A DNA stretch of 64,000 bases from Actinophytocola xanthii (GTDB taxonomy: Bacteria; Actinomycetota; Actinomycetes; Mycobacteriales; Pseudonocardiaceae). The stretch spans positions 1 to 64,000 of the forward strand of contig NZ_MSIE01000007.1 in the NCBI RefSeq assembly GCF_001921205.1, written 5' to 3'. This document shows, piece by piece, positions 51,001 to 59,395 of the stretch (position 1 is the first letter of the stretch; every line of letters starts with the position of its first letter). The notes under the pieces are model-generated. The model worked only from the letters and a program-made list of their open reading frames with translations. It ran no database searches and was not told the DNA's origin. The position numbers were made by a program, and so were the translations under genes.

Positions 51001-51443
51001 TCAACCCCGGCGGCGCGGTGCCAGGAGGTAGCCGAGCGCCCGACGCCGCTCCCCCGCGTTGTCCGGGCGCGGGTCGAAGATGGCGTCGAGCAGGGGAACA
51101 ACGCGTTGCCTGGCCTCGCGCGTCCGCATGACCCGCTGCCACAGCCTGAGGTTGAGCGTGTGCCGCCAGGCAGGCGTGCGGGCGAGACGGACGACGTTGC
51201 GGACGTTCCGGCGCACCCGCGGTGGGAGGTCCGCGATGTCCTCGTCACGCTCGAGCAGCCGTTCGGGGAGGACGTCGAGCCCGTTCGCCGTGGTGGACAC
51301 GAAGTCGGTCGGCCAGGCCGCGGCCCAGAGGAAGTCGACCATCCGGCACCAGCCACGCAGGAACGTCAGCTCCAGCTCCGAGTAGGGCGCCGGGTGACGT
51401 CGAGCCCCGCCAGCTCTGCGGGATGGACGACGACAGGTCCCAT
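51001..51443 (-). pseudogene. Frameshifted gene for a small protein of unknown function
   Basis: The ATG at 51443 has a good ribosome site (GAGGAGG), but its frame closes after about 25 codons near 51366. The following stretch, starting YSELELTFLRGWCRMVDFLW and ending at 51001, is coding-like in another frame. Adding a single C in the CCC run at 51385-51387 would join both into a protein of about 147 residues. The product is helical and basic (RRNVRNVVRLARTPAWRH...) with no family I recognise. It may be a real loss of function or a sequencing error. Confidence 0.6.
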
Positions 51444-51482
51444 CTCGGCCTCCTCGGTCACGTGCTGTGGTAGGAGTGTCGC

Positions 51483-52385
51483 GTGACACACACAGACGAC
51501 GCGGTTCGGGGAGCGTTCGAGCGGGCCTGCCCGGGGGTTCGGGTGCGCGGGGTCACCCCCCTCGAGCTGGGGCACTCGAGCAGGCAGTGGCTGTTCGACA
51601 CCGACGAGGGCGCGCTCATGCTCAAGGTCCCCGCGCGGGACCCGAACCCGCACAAGCTCCGCAACCTGATGGCGGCCACCCGCGTCGCCGCGGAGCTGGA
51701 CGTCCCGGTCAGCCGGTACCGCGCCTTCTTGCCCGACGACGAAGCGGTCCACGGTCCCGTTCTGGTGCAGGAGTTCGTGCCCGGCGAGCAGGCCGCCGCG
51801 GTCTGGTCGGACCTCGACTCGGCCGATCGTGTCCGGGTCGCGCAGACCCTCGGCCGGTGGATCGGCCTGCTGCACACCCACCGCGGCACCGACCTCACCG
51901 ACCTGCTCGGTGCGGACCGGTACCCCTCCATCGAGGACTTCGTCATCGTCCAGCTCGACGAGGCCGTCGCCGCGATCGGCGAGGTGGACGTCGACATCCC
52001 GCTTGCCCGACGCCGCGTCGAGCAGGGGCTCGCCGAGTTCGGCGAGGTCGAGCCGGCACTGTGCCACCGCGACGTCTACCTGGACAACGTACTGCTGCGG
52101 CAGGGGCGACCGAGCCGCCTGCTCGACTTCGAGCACGCCCGCTTCCTCGACAGGTACGCGGAGTTCGGCAAGATCCGCGAGCTGCTCTTCGACTGGTTCC
52201 CGGAGACCGAGCAGCCGTTCCTCGAGGCATACCAGGACCTCCACCCGATCGACGAGCTCGGCCGCCACCACATCCACGTCCATATAGGACTGTACAACCT
52301 GGTCATGTGCGGCTACTTCACGAAGTGGGCACCGGACCTCGTACCGACCTACCTGGACCGGATCAGGACCTGGTTGGCGTCCTGA
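51483..52385 (+). CDS. APH-like phosphotransferase
   Basis: The 300-residue protein has the antibiotic kinase/choline kinase fold: ALMLKVPARD (ATP-binding Lys), the catalytic loop ALCHRDVYLDNVLLRQG (H-x-D-x4-N) and RLLDFEHARFLDRYAEFGK (metal Asp). It also has a long C-terminal helix. It is distinct from the paralogue at 23139. Start GTG 51483. Its last 23 bases overlap the convergent ThiD-like gene, and it lies beside the hydroxymethylcytosine-type cluster. A self-resistance or salvage kinase role for that cluster is possible but not shown. Confidence 0.87.
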   Translation: MTHTDDAVRGAFERACPGVRVRGVTPLELGHSSRQWLFDTDEGALMLKVPARDPNPHKLRNLMAATRVAAELDVPVSRYRAFLPDDEAVHGPVLVQEFVPGEQAAAVWSDLDSADRVRVAQTLGRWIGLLHTHRGTDLTDLLGADRYPSIEDFVIVQLDEAVAAIGEVDVDIPLARRRVEQGLAEFGEVEPALCHRDVYLDNVLLRQGRPSRLLDFEHARFLDRYAEFGKIRELLFDWFPETEQPFLEAYQDLHPIDELGRHHIHVHIGLYNLVMCGYFTKWAPDLVPTYLDRIRTWLAS

Positions 52386-53175
52386 CCAACCGGGGCAGCC
52401 CCAGCACGTCCACCGGGTGCACACCGGAGCCGAGATGGCCCAGGCCGTCGCGGACGCCGTCGGAGGCCAGCTGGCGGGCCTGGCGCATCGCCTCCGGCAG
52501 CGGCATCCCCCCGGCCAGCAGTCCGGTGGCGAGCGCGGAGTGCGCACAGCCGGCACCGTGCTCGCAGTTGGTGTCGTGGTAGGCGCCGGCGAGCAGCTCG
52601 TGGGTGGTCCCGTCGAAGAACCAGTCGCCGCTGTCCCGGGCGTCCGCGGTGACGACCGCGGCCGGGGCGCCGAGATCGACCAGCGCCGCCGCCAGCTCGC
52701 GGCGGTCCAGCGCGTGCGGTGGCGCACCGACCAGCAGCTCGGCCTCCTGGCGGTTCGGGGTCACGACCGTGGCGAGCGGGAACAGCGACTCCACCAGCGC
52801 CGAGCGGATCTGCTCGACGTCGGAGAGGTACGCGCCGGCCGCGGTGACCAGCACGGGGTCCACGACGATCGGCACCGACAGGTCGGCGAGCGCGCTGCCG
52901 AGCCAGGTGACCAGCTCCGGGCTCCACGCCGTGCCGACCTTGATCCCCCGGATGGGAAGGTCGTCGAGCACGGCGGAGAGCTGGGCCCGGACGAGGTCGA
53001 CCGGCAGGCCGTACCTGGCGCGGACGCCGGTCGTGTTCTGGGCGGTCACCCCGACGACGACGGTCGCGGCGAAGCAGCCGATCGAGGCGAAGGCCTTGAT
53101 GTCGCCCTGCACCCCCGCCCCGCCGCTGGAGTCGCTGGAGCCGATGGTGAGGCATGCGATGGTGGGATCGGGCAC
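52363..53175 (-). CDS. Phosphomethylpyrimidine kinase-like protein (ThiD family)
   Basis: The 270-residue ribokinase-fold kinase matches ThiD/PdxK: LTIGSSDSSGGAGVQGDIKAFASIGCFAATVVVGVTAQNTTGV, IKVGTAWSP, VVDPVLVTAAGA, VTPNRQEAELLVG and the anion-hole segment HGAGCAHSALATGLLAGG. ThiD phosphorylates 4-amino-5-hydroxymethyl-2-methylpyrimidine twice in thiamine synthesis. No other thiamine genes are nearby except a TenA-like gene. As the last gene of the Mo-hydroxylase/MilA/MilB operon, it probably phosphorylates the CH2OH of a hydroxymethylpyrimidine such as hydroxymethylcytosine. GTG 53175 has GAGGAGG at five bases. Confidence 0.88.
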   Translation of the reverse strand: MPDPTIACLTIGSSDSSGGAGVQGDIKAFASIGCFAATVVVGVTAQNTTGVRARYGLPVDLVRAQLSAVLDDLPIRGIKVGTAWSPELVTWLGSALADLSVPIVVDPVLVTAAGAYLSDVEQIRSALVESLFPLATVVTPNRQEAELLVGAPPHALDRRELAAALVDLGAPAAVVTADARDSGDWFFDGTTHELLAGAYHDTNCEHGAGCAHSALATGLLAGGMPLPEAMRQARQLASDGVRDGLGHLGSGVHPVDVLGLPRLVRTPTRS

Positions 53176-53177
53176 GG

Positions 53178-54392
53178 CTACCTCCTCGATGCTGCCGGTA
53201 CGGGCGGTTCGCTGTCCTCGACGACGCCGGGCGCGAGCCGGCCGAGCCGGTGGGCCAGCGCGCTGCTGGCCAGCGCCAGCGCGGCGAGCACCGCCCACAG
53301 CAGCACCGGGCCGGCACCGACCAGCAGCACTCCGCCCGGTGAGGCGACGACCAGCGCCAGCCCCCAGGCGGAGGCGGCGTACCCGCTGGCGCGACCCAGC
53401 CGCGCCGGGGGGACCGCGGCCGCGAGCAGCGGTTGAAAGTTGGGTTGGAACACGCAGGCGCCCACGCCGTAGAGCACGGCCATCGCCACCAGCGCGGTCG
53501 TCGTGCCGACCGGCTGGAGGAACACGGCCACCAGGCCGCACCCCCAGCCCACCGCCCACACGAGACCGAGCGCGGTGAGCATGGTGGCCGGCGACCGGCG
53601 CTCGGAGAGCCGGCCGACGGCCAGCTGCAGCACGACGAGCGTGGTCGTCCCGGTGGCCACGACCACCCCGATCAGCCCGGTACCCAGGCCGACCCAGGTC
53701 TGCAGCAGCAACGGGACCGCCGCGTTGAACTGCCCGAAGCCGGCGAGCACGAGCAGCGTCTGCAACACCAGGAGCCAGGCCAGCATCCCGTCGACCCCGC
53801 CCCGGCCGGGTGCCGACCGGTCCACGGTCGGCGACCGGCCGCGCAGCACCGCCAGCAGCAGCCCGCAGAACAGCAGGTAGGACGCCGCGTTCAGGACGAA
53901 CATTAGCTGGAACGCGGCGACCGAGGTGGTCCCGAGCAGCAGCCCGCCCAGCGCCGCGCCGACCCCGGTGCCCAGCCCCGTCGCCGTGGAGCGCAGGCTG
54001 AACGCCCTGCGCTGCCGCGCCGGCGGGACCAGGGCCACCAGGATCGGCACGCTGACCGGGTAGAACCCGCCGCCGCCCAGACCCGCCAACGCGGCTGCGG
54101 CGATGGCCGGCCCCGGGGTGGCCGCGAACCCGAGCGCGACCCACCCCGCGGCCTGCACGACCAGGCTCACCGCCACCACGCCCCGCAGCCCGAACCGGTC
54201 GATCAGCAGGCCACCGGCGAGGCTCCCGGCGATGTTGGCCGCCGCGATCACCGCCAGCACGAGGCCGACCGTGCCCAGCGGGAACCCGCGGGCCGCGGTC
54301 AGGTAGATCGCCGTGAACGGCGCCACGATCCCCGACCCGACCGCGGACAGCAGGCACCCGCCGAGGTACACACCGAGCGCGTGTCTACGCAC
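53178..54392 (-). CDS. MFS transporter, probable exporter of the cluster product
   Basis: The 404-residue protein has twelve predicted helices and MFS markers: LLIDRFGLRGVV in the loop between helices 2 and 3, the glycine-rich GLGGGGFYPVSVPI and VGRLSERRSP in the second half. GTG at 54392 lies inside the end of the glycosyltransferase-like gene (8-base overlap), and its stop is two bases from the ThiD-like start, so it is part of the operon. Secondary transporters in such clusters usually export the product or give self-resistance. Direction and substrate are inferred. Confidence 0.9.
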   Translation of the reverse strand: MRRHALGVYLGGCLLSAVGSGIVAPFTAIYLTAARGFPLGTVGLVLAVIAAANIAGSLAGGLLIDRFGLRGVVAVSLVVQAAGWVALGFAATPGPAIAAAALAGLGGGGFYPVSVPILVALVPPARQRRAFSLRSTATGLGTGVGAALGGLLLGTTSVAAFQLMFVLNAASYLLFCGLLLAVLRGRSPTVDRSAPGRGGVDGMLAWLLVLQTLLVLAGFGQFNAAVPLLLQTWVGLGTGLIGVVVATGTTTLVVLQLAVGRLSERRSPATMLTALGLVWAVGWGCGLVAVFLQPVGTTTALVAMAVLYGVGACVFQPNFQPLLAAAVPPARLGRASGYAASAWGLALVVASPGGVLLVGAGPVLLWAVLAALALASSALAHRLGRLAPGVVEDSEPPVPAASRR

Positions 54393-55302
54393 GCGGCACC
54401 TCGGGTAGCAGGGCCGTGGTGATGTCGAGCCAGCGGCGCCGGAAGAACCTCTCGGTAAGGATCTTCGTCTGGCTCCACGGATCCGACGGAACGTGCCGGG
54501 CATCGTAGGCCGACACCGGCCCCAGCCGCCCGGCGAGCGCGTCGTGGATCATGCGGCGGTCCGCCGCGCCGAGGTCGGTGGAGACCCGGTGCACGAGGAA
54601 CACCGACTCGTCGGCGAGGAAGTCCGCGATCCGTGCCGGCGGGTACCACTTCAGCGTGATCGCCCGCGAGCCCGGGTTCGCCATCGGCCGGCAACCCAAC
54701 CCGGCCGCGAGGCTGGGGTAGATCACCTCGTCGATCGCACGCAGCCGGGACGCCTCGGCACGGGCGATGATCCGGTCCACGTGCGGCAGCGCGGCGAACT
54801 TGGTGACGTACTCGCGCCGGAACACCTGCCCCGGGTTGAACGCGTGGTACGGCCCCGGCGTACCGATCAGCTCCCGCCAGCCCTCGGCCCACTTCCACCT
54901 GGCCCGCCGGCCGATGGGGTTGTCCCACCAACCGTCCTTGACCCGGTGGAAGCGGGTGCCGAGGTAGGCGGCGTCACCCATCGTGGCGTCGAGGAAGTCG
55001 GCGAAGCCGCGCCGGGCGATCATCATGTCCGGCTCGAGCGTCACCACGTACTCGGGCAGCCGGGAACGCCCCGCCAGCCAGGTCATGATCTCGGCGTGGA
55101 ACCTGGCCGTTCCCGAGTACCGCAGGGGCCGGCTGGTCGGGCAGACCTCGACGTCCAGGCCGTCGAGGTCGAAGTCGGACCCTCCGTTGTAGACCACGAT
55201 CTCCTCGTCCGGCGCCGCCGTGCGGAAGTTCGCGATCATGTCCTCGAGACCCGCGCGGTGGTTGTGCGCCAGGATCGCGAAGCAGATTCTCGCCGTCGCC
55301 AT
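54385..55302 (-). CDS. Glycosyltransferase-like protein
   Basis: The 305-residue protein starts ICFAILAHNHRAGLEDMIANFRTA, like GT-A enzymes of the core-2 or GT14-related type. Residues about 55-130 hold RYSGTARFHAEIMTWLAGRSRLPEYVVTLEPDMMIARRGFADFL, in which ExDM may act as the metal motif. Later come GPYHAFNPGQVFRREY and LAAGLGCRPMANPG. No signal or membrane helix. The family call is by pattern only. It starts five bases after the MilB-like stop, so it probably glycosylates the cluster's pyrimidine. Confidence 0.7.
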   Translation of the reverse strand: MATARICFAILAHNHRAGLEDMIANFRTAAPDEEIVVYNGGSDFDLDGLDVEVCPTSRPLRYSGTARFHAEIMTWLAGRSRLPEYVVTLEPDMMIARRGFADFLDATMGDAAYLGTRFHRVKDGWWDNPIGRRARWKWAEGWRELIGTPGPYHAFNPGQVFRREYVTKFAALPHVDRIIARAEASRLRAIDEVIYPSLAAGLGCRPMANPGSRAITLKWYPPARIADFLADESVFLVHRVSTDLGAADRRMIHDALAGRLGPVSAYDARHVPSDPWSQTKILTERFFRRRWLDITTALLPEVPRA

Positions 55303-55307
55303 GGCCC

Positions 55308-55817
55308 TCAGGCCGCCCGGCGTTCAGCCGCCGCGGTCGCCTCTTCGATGGCCGCGGGAAGTGCCTCGATGATCTCGGCCGGGTCCTCGAACTCGATGTA
55401 GCTGATGTTGGCGAACGAGCCGAGACCGGTGACGAGGAAGCTGTGCCGCTGGTCCTTCTCCAGTAGGACGACCATCCGCTTCCCGGTGGCGCTGGCCCAG
55501 CCGATCTCCACGTGCGTACCGGGCGAGACCGGCACGCCCGGGTAGCCGACCCACAGGTCGGCCGCGCCGATCTCCTCGTAGTCGAGCTTGGTGCAGACGT
55601 CCGCGGTGAGGAACTCCTTGCCCCAGGCCTCGCGCCGATGGGCGTTGTAGACCTTGCAGCCGGCCTGCTCGAAGTAGTCGATCAGCATGCTGATGCGGGA
55701 CTGGGCGCTGTCGTCCATCACACCGGTCTTCTCGTCGACCAGGCCGTAGAACGGTCCGGCCACGAACACCGACCTGATGCCCTTCTGGGCGAGGAACTCG
55801 GCTGCGTCCTTGGACAT
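55308..55817 (-). CDS. MilB-like hydroxymethyl-CMP N-glycosidase (NDT fold)
   Basis: The 169-residue protein has the nucleoside 2-deoxyribosyltransferase fold: VFVAGPFYGLVDEKTGVMDD, then VYNAHRREAWGKEFLTADVCTKLD, AADLWVGYPGVPVSPGTHVEIGWASATGK and HSFLVTGLGS. These blocks agree closely with the mildiomycin hydrolase MilB as I remember it; Glu104 in THVEIGWAS corresponds to its catalytic Glu. MilB cleaves 5-hydroxymethyl-CMP to the free base and ribose 5-phosphate. Its position directly after the MilA-like gene (29-base gap) supports the call. A general nucleoside deoxyribosyltransferase remains possible. Confidence 0.82.
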   Translation of the reverse strand: MSKDAAEFLAQKGIRSVFVAGPFYGLVDEKTGVMDDSAQSRISMLIDYFEQAGCKVYNAHRREAWGKEFLTADVCTKLDYEEIGAADLWVGYPGVPVSPGTHVEIGWASATGKRMVVLLEKDQRHSFLVTGLGSFANISYIEFEDPAEIIEALPAAIEEATAAAERRAA

Positions 55818-55846
55818 GGGTGTCTCCTCTTGTTGTGGTTTACCGG

Positions 55847-56851
55847 TCACGCCGCGGAGTTGGCCGCGTCGGACACGAACTGGGGCCACCGGACGGCGAC
55901 GAGGTCGCCGAAGACCGGCGGCAGGCCGCCGACGACGTCCGGGTCGAGCCGGGTGCGGTGGCGCAGCTGGCGCTGGAGCTCCAACAGTCCGACCACGGCC
56001 CGCCAGTACTCCGGGAGGTCCACATGGGACAGCGCCTCCGCGTCGAGTCGCAGCCGGTCGGTGCGCAGCAGCTCCTCGAGGCGCAGCACCTCCCGCACGT
56101 GCGGCCAGTTGTCCCCGGCCGGCATGCGGGGGAACGCCGGTGGCTCCTCCGCCGCGGCCTCCGCCTCGCGGAGGACCTCGTGCGCCCAACCCGCGTCGGA
56201 CTCGTAGACGTGGAAGGACCCGACCTGGTGGGTGTAGGTGCCGACGGACAGGCCGAGCTGGCCGGCCAGCAGCTCGAGCATGAACGTGAACGAGAAGATG
56301 TCGCTCACCACGCCCCGGAACGCGTCGTTGGCCCGCATGAACCCCACGCAGTGCAGCGCGTTCTCGCGGATCATGAACTGCAGGGCGAGGGTGCAGGCCA
56401 CGTCGATGTTGTCTGGGACGGTCAGCTCGTAGGCCTCGAAGATCTGGATCACCGCGCGCTTGCTGTCGGGGTCCTCGCGCAGGGTGCGGATGATGTTCTG
56501 CCACTGGTCGACCCGGCCCATGTGTCGGAAGACCCGCGGCCCGTACGCGGTGCCGTCGAGCGTGCGCCCGTTGGCCGAGTAGTTGGCGATGCTCGGCGCG
56601 TAGTACTTGATGAAGTCCAGGCTGTCGGAGCCGGCGAGGTACCAGAGGGCCTCGGCGAAGTTGAAGATGATGTTGGTGCGCCGGGACGGGACGGCGACGT
56701 GGCGTCGCACGGGGTCGGCGATGGTGAAGGTGACGCCGAGCCGCTCCCGGCTGAGGTTGCCCCGGGGGGAGTTGACGAACTCGGGCTCGTCGAAGGTGCG
56801 GCGCAGCTCGGCCAGGTACGCCGCCTGGAAATGGGGGTATGACTCAGGCAT
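55847..56851 (-). CDS. MilA-like CMP 5-hydroxymethylase (thymidylate synthase fold)
   Basis: The 334-residue protein has the ThyA fold: FAEALWYLAGSDSLDFIKYYAPS, YGPRVFRHMGRVDQWQNIIRTLREDPDSKRAVIQIF, catalytic Cys153 in VACTLALQF, RANDAFRGVVSDIFSFTFMLE (173-191) and GTYTHQVGSFHVYE. It departs from housekeeping ThyA, which reads PCHxxxQF and RSxDxxLGxPxN. This pattern and length fit the MilA group, which hydroxymethylates CMP with methylene-tetrahydrofolate. It overlaps the Mo-hydroxylase gene by eight bases and precedes the MilB-like gene. It could alternatively use dCMP or dUMP. Confidence 0.82.
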   Translation of the reverse strand: MPESYPHFQAAYLAELRRTFDEPEFVNSPRGNLSRERLGVTFTIADPVRRHVAVPSRRTNIIFNFAEALWYLAGSDSLDFIKYYAPSIANYSANGRTLDGTAYGPRVFRHMGRVDQWQNIIRTLREDPDSKRAVIQIFEAYELTVPDNIDVACTLALQFMIRENALHCVGFMRANDAFRGVVSDIFSFTFMLELLAGQLGLSVGTYTHQVGSFHVYESDAGWAHEVLREAEAAAEEPPAFPRMPAGDNWPHVREVLRLEELLRTDRLRLDAEALSHVDLPEYWRAVVGLLELQRQLRHRTRLDPDVVGGLPPVFGDLVAVRWPQFVSDAANSAA

Positions 56852-59330
56852 CGATGCCCTCCTCGAGTTCTTTCGCCCGCAGCGCACCCAGCAACCGGGA
56901 CGGGGACAGCGGCAGACCGGTCAGATGGCGGTTCAGCTCGGGCATCGCGGAGGCGACCGCGGAGGCCACCGCGGCGCCCGCCGCGGCGATTCCGGCCTCG
57001 CCGATTCCCTTGACACCCAGCGGGTTCTCCTCCGCGGGGTGGTCGTTCGTGAGTAGCACGCGGACGTCGGGAACGTCCGCGGCCAGCGGCAGCAGGTAGC
57101 CGTCGAGACCGGCGGCGAGCGGGCGCGCCTGCGCGTCGTAGGCGATCTCCTCCAGCAGGGCACCGCCGACGCCCTGCACGACGCCGCCGGTGAGCTGCCC
57201 GACCACCAGCCGCTCCTCGATGAGGTTCCCCGCGTCGCAGAGGATGGTGAGCTCCTCCACGCGCACGGTGAGCAGCTCCGGGTCGACCGCGACCGTGCAG
57301 GCCAGCGCGCCGTAGGGGCAGGTGTGGTCGTCGTTGGTGAAGGTCCCCTCGACGACCGTGCCGCCCTCGGCCACCAGGCGCCCCGCGGCGGCGGCCACCG
57401 CGTTGCCGACCATCACCGCGCTGCGGCTGGCGAACGTGCCGAGACCGTCGCCACCGTCGTCGGTGTCACCGCAGCACACGTCGACCAGCGCGGGGTCGAC
57501 GTCGAGCACGTCGGCGGCGACCCGTGCCCAGGCCGTCTGGTGGCCCTGGCCCGACGGCGCGGACGCGGTCTCGAGGCGGTACCGCCCGCCCGGCAACGCC
57601 GACAGCCGGACCCGCTCGGTGCCGCCGAGGCTGGACAGCTCGACGAACGGCACCACCGCCCGGCCCCGCCGCAACCCGTCCTCGACGGCCGCCGGCGCCG
57701 GCAGCGCGAGCACCCTGGCGAACGCCCCGCGGAAGTCGCCGGCCGGGTAGCGCACCGGCCCCTCGCCGAAGGTGCCCGCGTCGTACGGGAGGTCCTCCGG
57801 GCCGAGCAGGTTGCGCCGGCGCAGCTCCGCGGGGTCCAGGCCGACCCGCTCGGCGAGCAGGTCCAGCGCCCGCTCCCGGACGAAGTTCGCCTCGAACCGA
57901 CCCGGTGCGCGCACGGTCCCGGACGGGGTCTTGTTGGTGAGCACGCAGTTCGCAGTGGCGTGGTAGGCGCCGAAGCGGTACGGGCCCGGGAACGTGGCGC
58001 TCGCCTCGTCCGCGACCAGAGTCGTCAGTGGACGGACGTAGGCGCCGGCGTCGCTGACCAGGTCCACCTCCGCGCCGAGGAGGCGGCCGTCGACAGCCGC
58101 GGCCAACCGGACGTGCCAGACCTGCTCGCGTGAGTGGTTGATGGCCACCAGATGCTCGTCGCGGTCCTCCACCCACTTGACCGGCCGGCCCAGCAGCGTC
58201 GCGGCGAGCGGGACGAGGACGTCCTCCGGGTAGAGCTCGCCCTTGACCCCGAACGCGCCGCCGACGTCGCTGGGCGCCATCCGGACCTTGTTCTCCCCCA
58301 GCCCGAGCGCCTTGGCCGTGGCAGCCCGGTTGGCCAGCGGGTGTTTCGTGGAACCCCAGACGGTCAGGCGCCCGCCCGACCAGCCGGCGAGCAACCGCCG
58401 CGGCTCCATGGGCAGGCCGGTCTGCCTCGGCACGGTGAACCGCTCGTCGAGCACGACGTCGGCCCCGTCGAACACCGCGGTGACCGGATCCCCCTGGGTG
58501 CGGGCGGCGACGACGTGCGGCGCGCCCTCGGTCCTGGCTTCCGTCCATACGGGACGCGGCGTGTAGTCGACCAGGACCAGCTCCGCGGCGTCCTCGGCGG
58601 TGCCGGGCGTCTCGGCGAGGACCAGCGCGATCGGCTGGCCGACGTAACGCACCTCGGTACGGGCCAGCGTCGGCTCGGCGATGCCCAGTACCTCCGGCAG
58701 GTACGCGGCGTCCTCGGGGAGGTCGGCCGCGGTCAGCACGGCGACCACCCGCGGGTGGGCCGCGGCGATCGAGGTGTCCACGGTGATCCCGGCGTGGCCG
58801 TGGGTCGAGCGCACGAACCGGGCCCACAGCTGACCGGGCAACCGCCGGTCGGCGACGAAGTCCCCCCGTCCGCCGAGCAACCGCGCGTCCTCGGCACGGC
58901 ACAGGCGACCCGGGGTGCTCGGTCCGGCGGTCGCCGCGGCGGCGAGACCGGTGTAGCCGGTGCACCGGCAGGTGACCTCGGACAGGCCCACCCGCGGGGC
59001 GGTCGGGTCGACCTCGCCCATCACGAGGAGGAAGGCCGGACTGCAGAATCCACATTGGACCGCGTTGTGCTCGCTCATCGACCGTCGCTCGCCGTCGAGG
59101 GCCAGCCCGCGCGCGGTGTGCACCGAGCGGCCGTCGGCCTGGACGGCGAGCACCGCACAGGAACGAACCGCCTGCCCGTCCAGCCGTACCAGGCAGACGC
59201 CGCACGAACCCGTCTCGCAGCCGACGTTGACCGGTTCTCCGTTGTGACACAGGAAGTCCGCCAGCGAGGTACGCGGGGACGCCGAGGCGCCAACGGTTCT
59301 GCCGTCGACCGAACAGCGGATCTCCTTCAC
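56844..59330 (-). CDS. Fused 2Fe-2S/molybdopterin hydroxylase (xanthine dehydrogenase family)
   Basis: The 828-residue protein joins two subunits. Residues 1-130 are the two-cluster iron-sulfur part: GCETGSCGVCLVRLDGQAVRSC and later NAVQCGFCSP...CRCTGYTG. Residues from about 140 are the Mo-cofactor subunit, with DVGGAFGVKGELYPED, GTVRAPGRFEANF and the catalytic Glu in GVKGIGEAGIA. The FAD subunit is separate at 62254. The family hydroxylates heterocycles such as purines and nicotinate, or oxidises aldehydes. As first gene of the MilA/MilB operon, it probably oxidises a pyrimidine intermediate (inference). ATG at 59330 is divergent from the HAD gene. Confidence 0.92.
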   Translation of the reverse strand: MKEIRCSVDGRTVGASASPRTSLADFLCHNGEPVNVGCETGSCGVCLVRLDGQAVRSCAVLAVQADGRSVHTARGLALDGERRSMSEHNAVQCGFCSPAFLLVMGEVDPTAPRVGLSEVTCRCTGYTGLAAAATAGPSTPGRLCRAEDARLLGGRGDFVADRRLPGQLWARFVRSTHGHAGITVDTSIAAAHPRVVAVLTAADLPEDAAYLPEVLGIAEPTLARTEVRYVGQPIALVLAETPGTAEDAAELVLVDYTPRPVWTEARTEGAPHVVAARTQGDPVTAVFDGADVVLDERFTVPRQTGLPMEPRRLLAGWSGGRLTVWGSTKHPLANRAATAKALGLGENKVRMAPSDVGGAFGVKGELYPEDVLVPLAATLLGRPVKWVEDRDEHLVAINHSREQVWHVRLAAAVDGRLLGAEVDLVSDAGAYVRPLTTLVADEASATFPGPYRFGAYHATANCVLTNKTPSGTVRAPGRFEANFVRERALDLLAERVGLDPAELRRRNLLGPEDLPYDAGTFGEGPVRYPAGDFRGAFARVLALPAPAAVEDGLRRGRAVVPFVELSSLGGTERVRLSALPGGRYRLETASAPSGQGHQTAWARVAADVLDVDPALVDVCCGDTDDGGDGLGTFASRSAVMVGNAVAAAAGRLVAEGGTVVEGTFTNDDHTCPYGALACTVAVDPELLTVRVEELTILCDAGNLIEERLVVGQLTGGVVQGVGGALLEEIAYDAQARPLAAGLDGYLLPLAADVPDVRVLLTNDHPAEENPLGVKGIGEAGIAAAGAAVASAVASAMPELNRHLTGLPLSPSRLLGALRAKELEEGIDA

Positions 59331-59395
59331 CGGCTGACACCGTCCTCTGCTCGGGCTCGTGTCATGGTCGAGAGAGGTTGCCTAGTCTCGGTGAC

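Noticed and set aside
55847-56851. Housekeeping thymidylate synthase
   Set aside because: The substrate motif RANDAFRG and the adjacent MilB-like glycosidase fit CMP hydroxymethylase better; there is no dihydrofolate reductase gene beside it.
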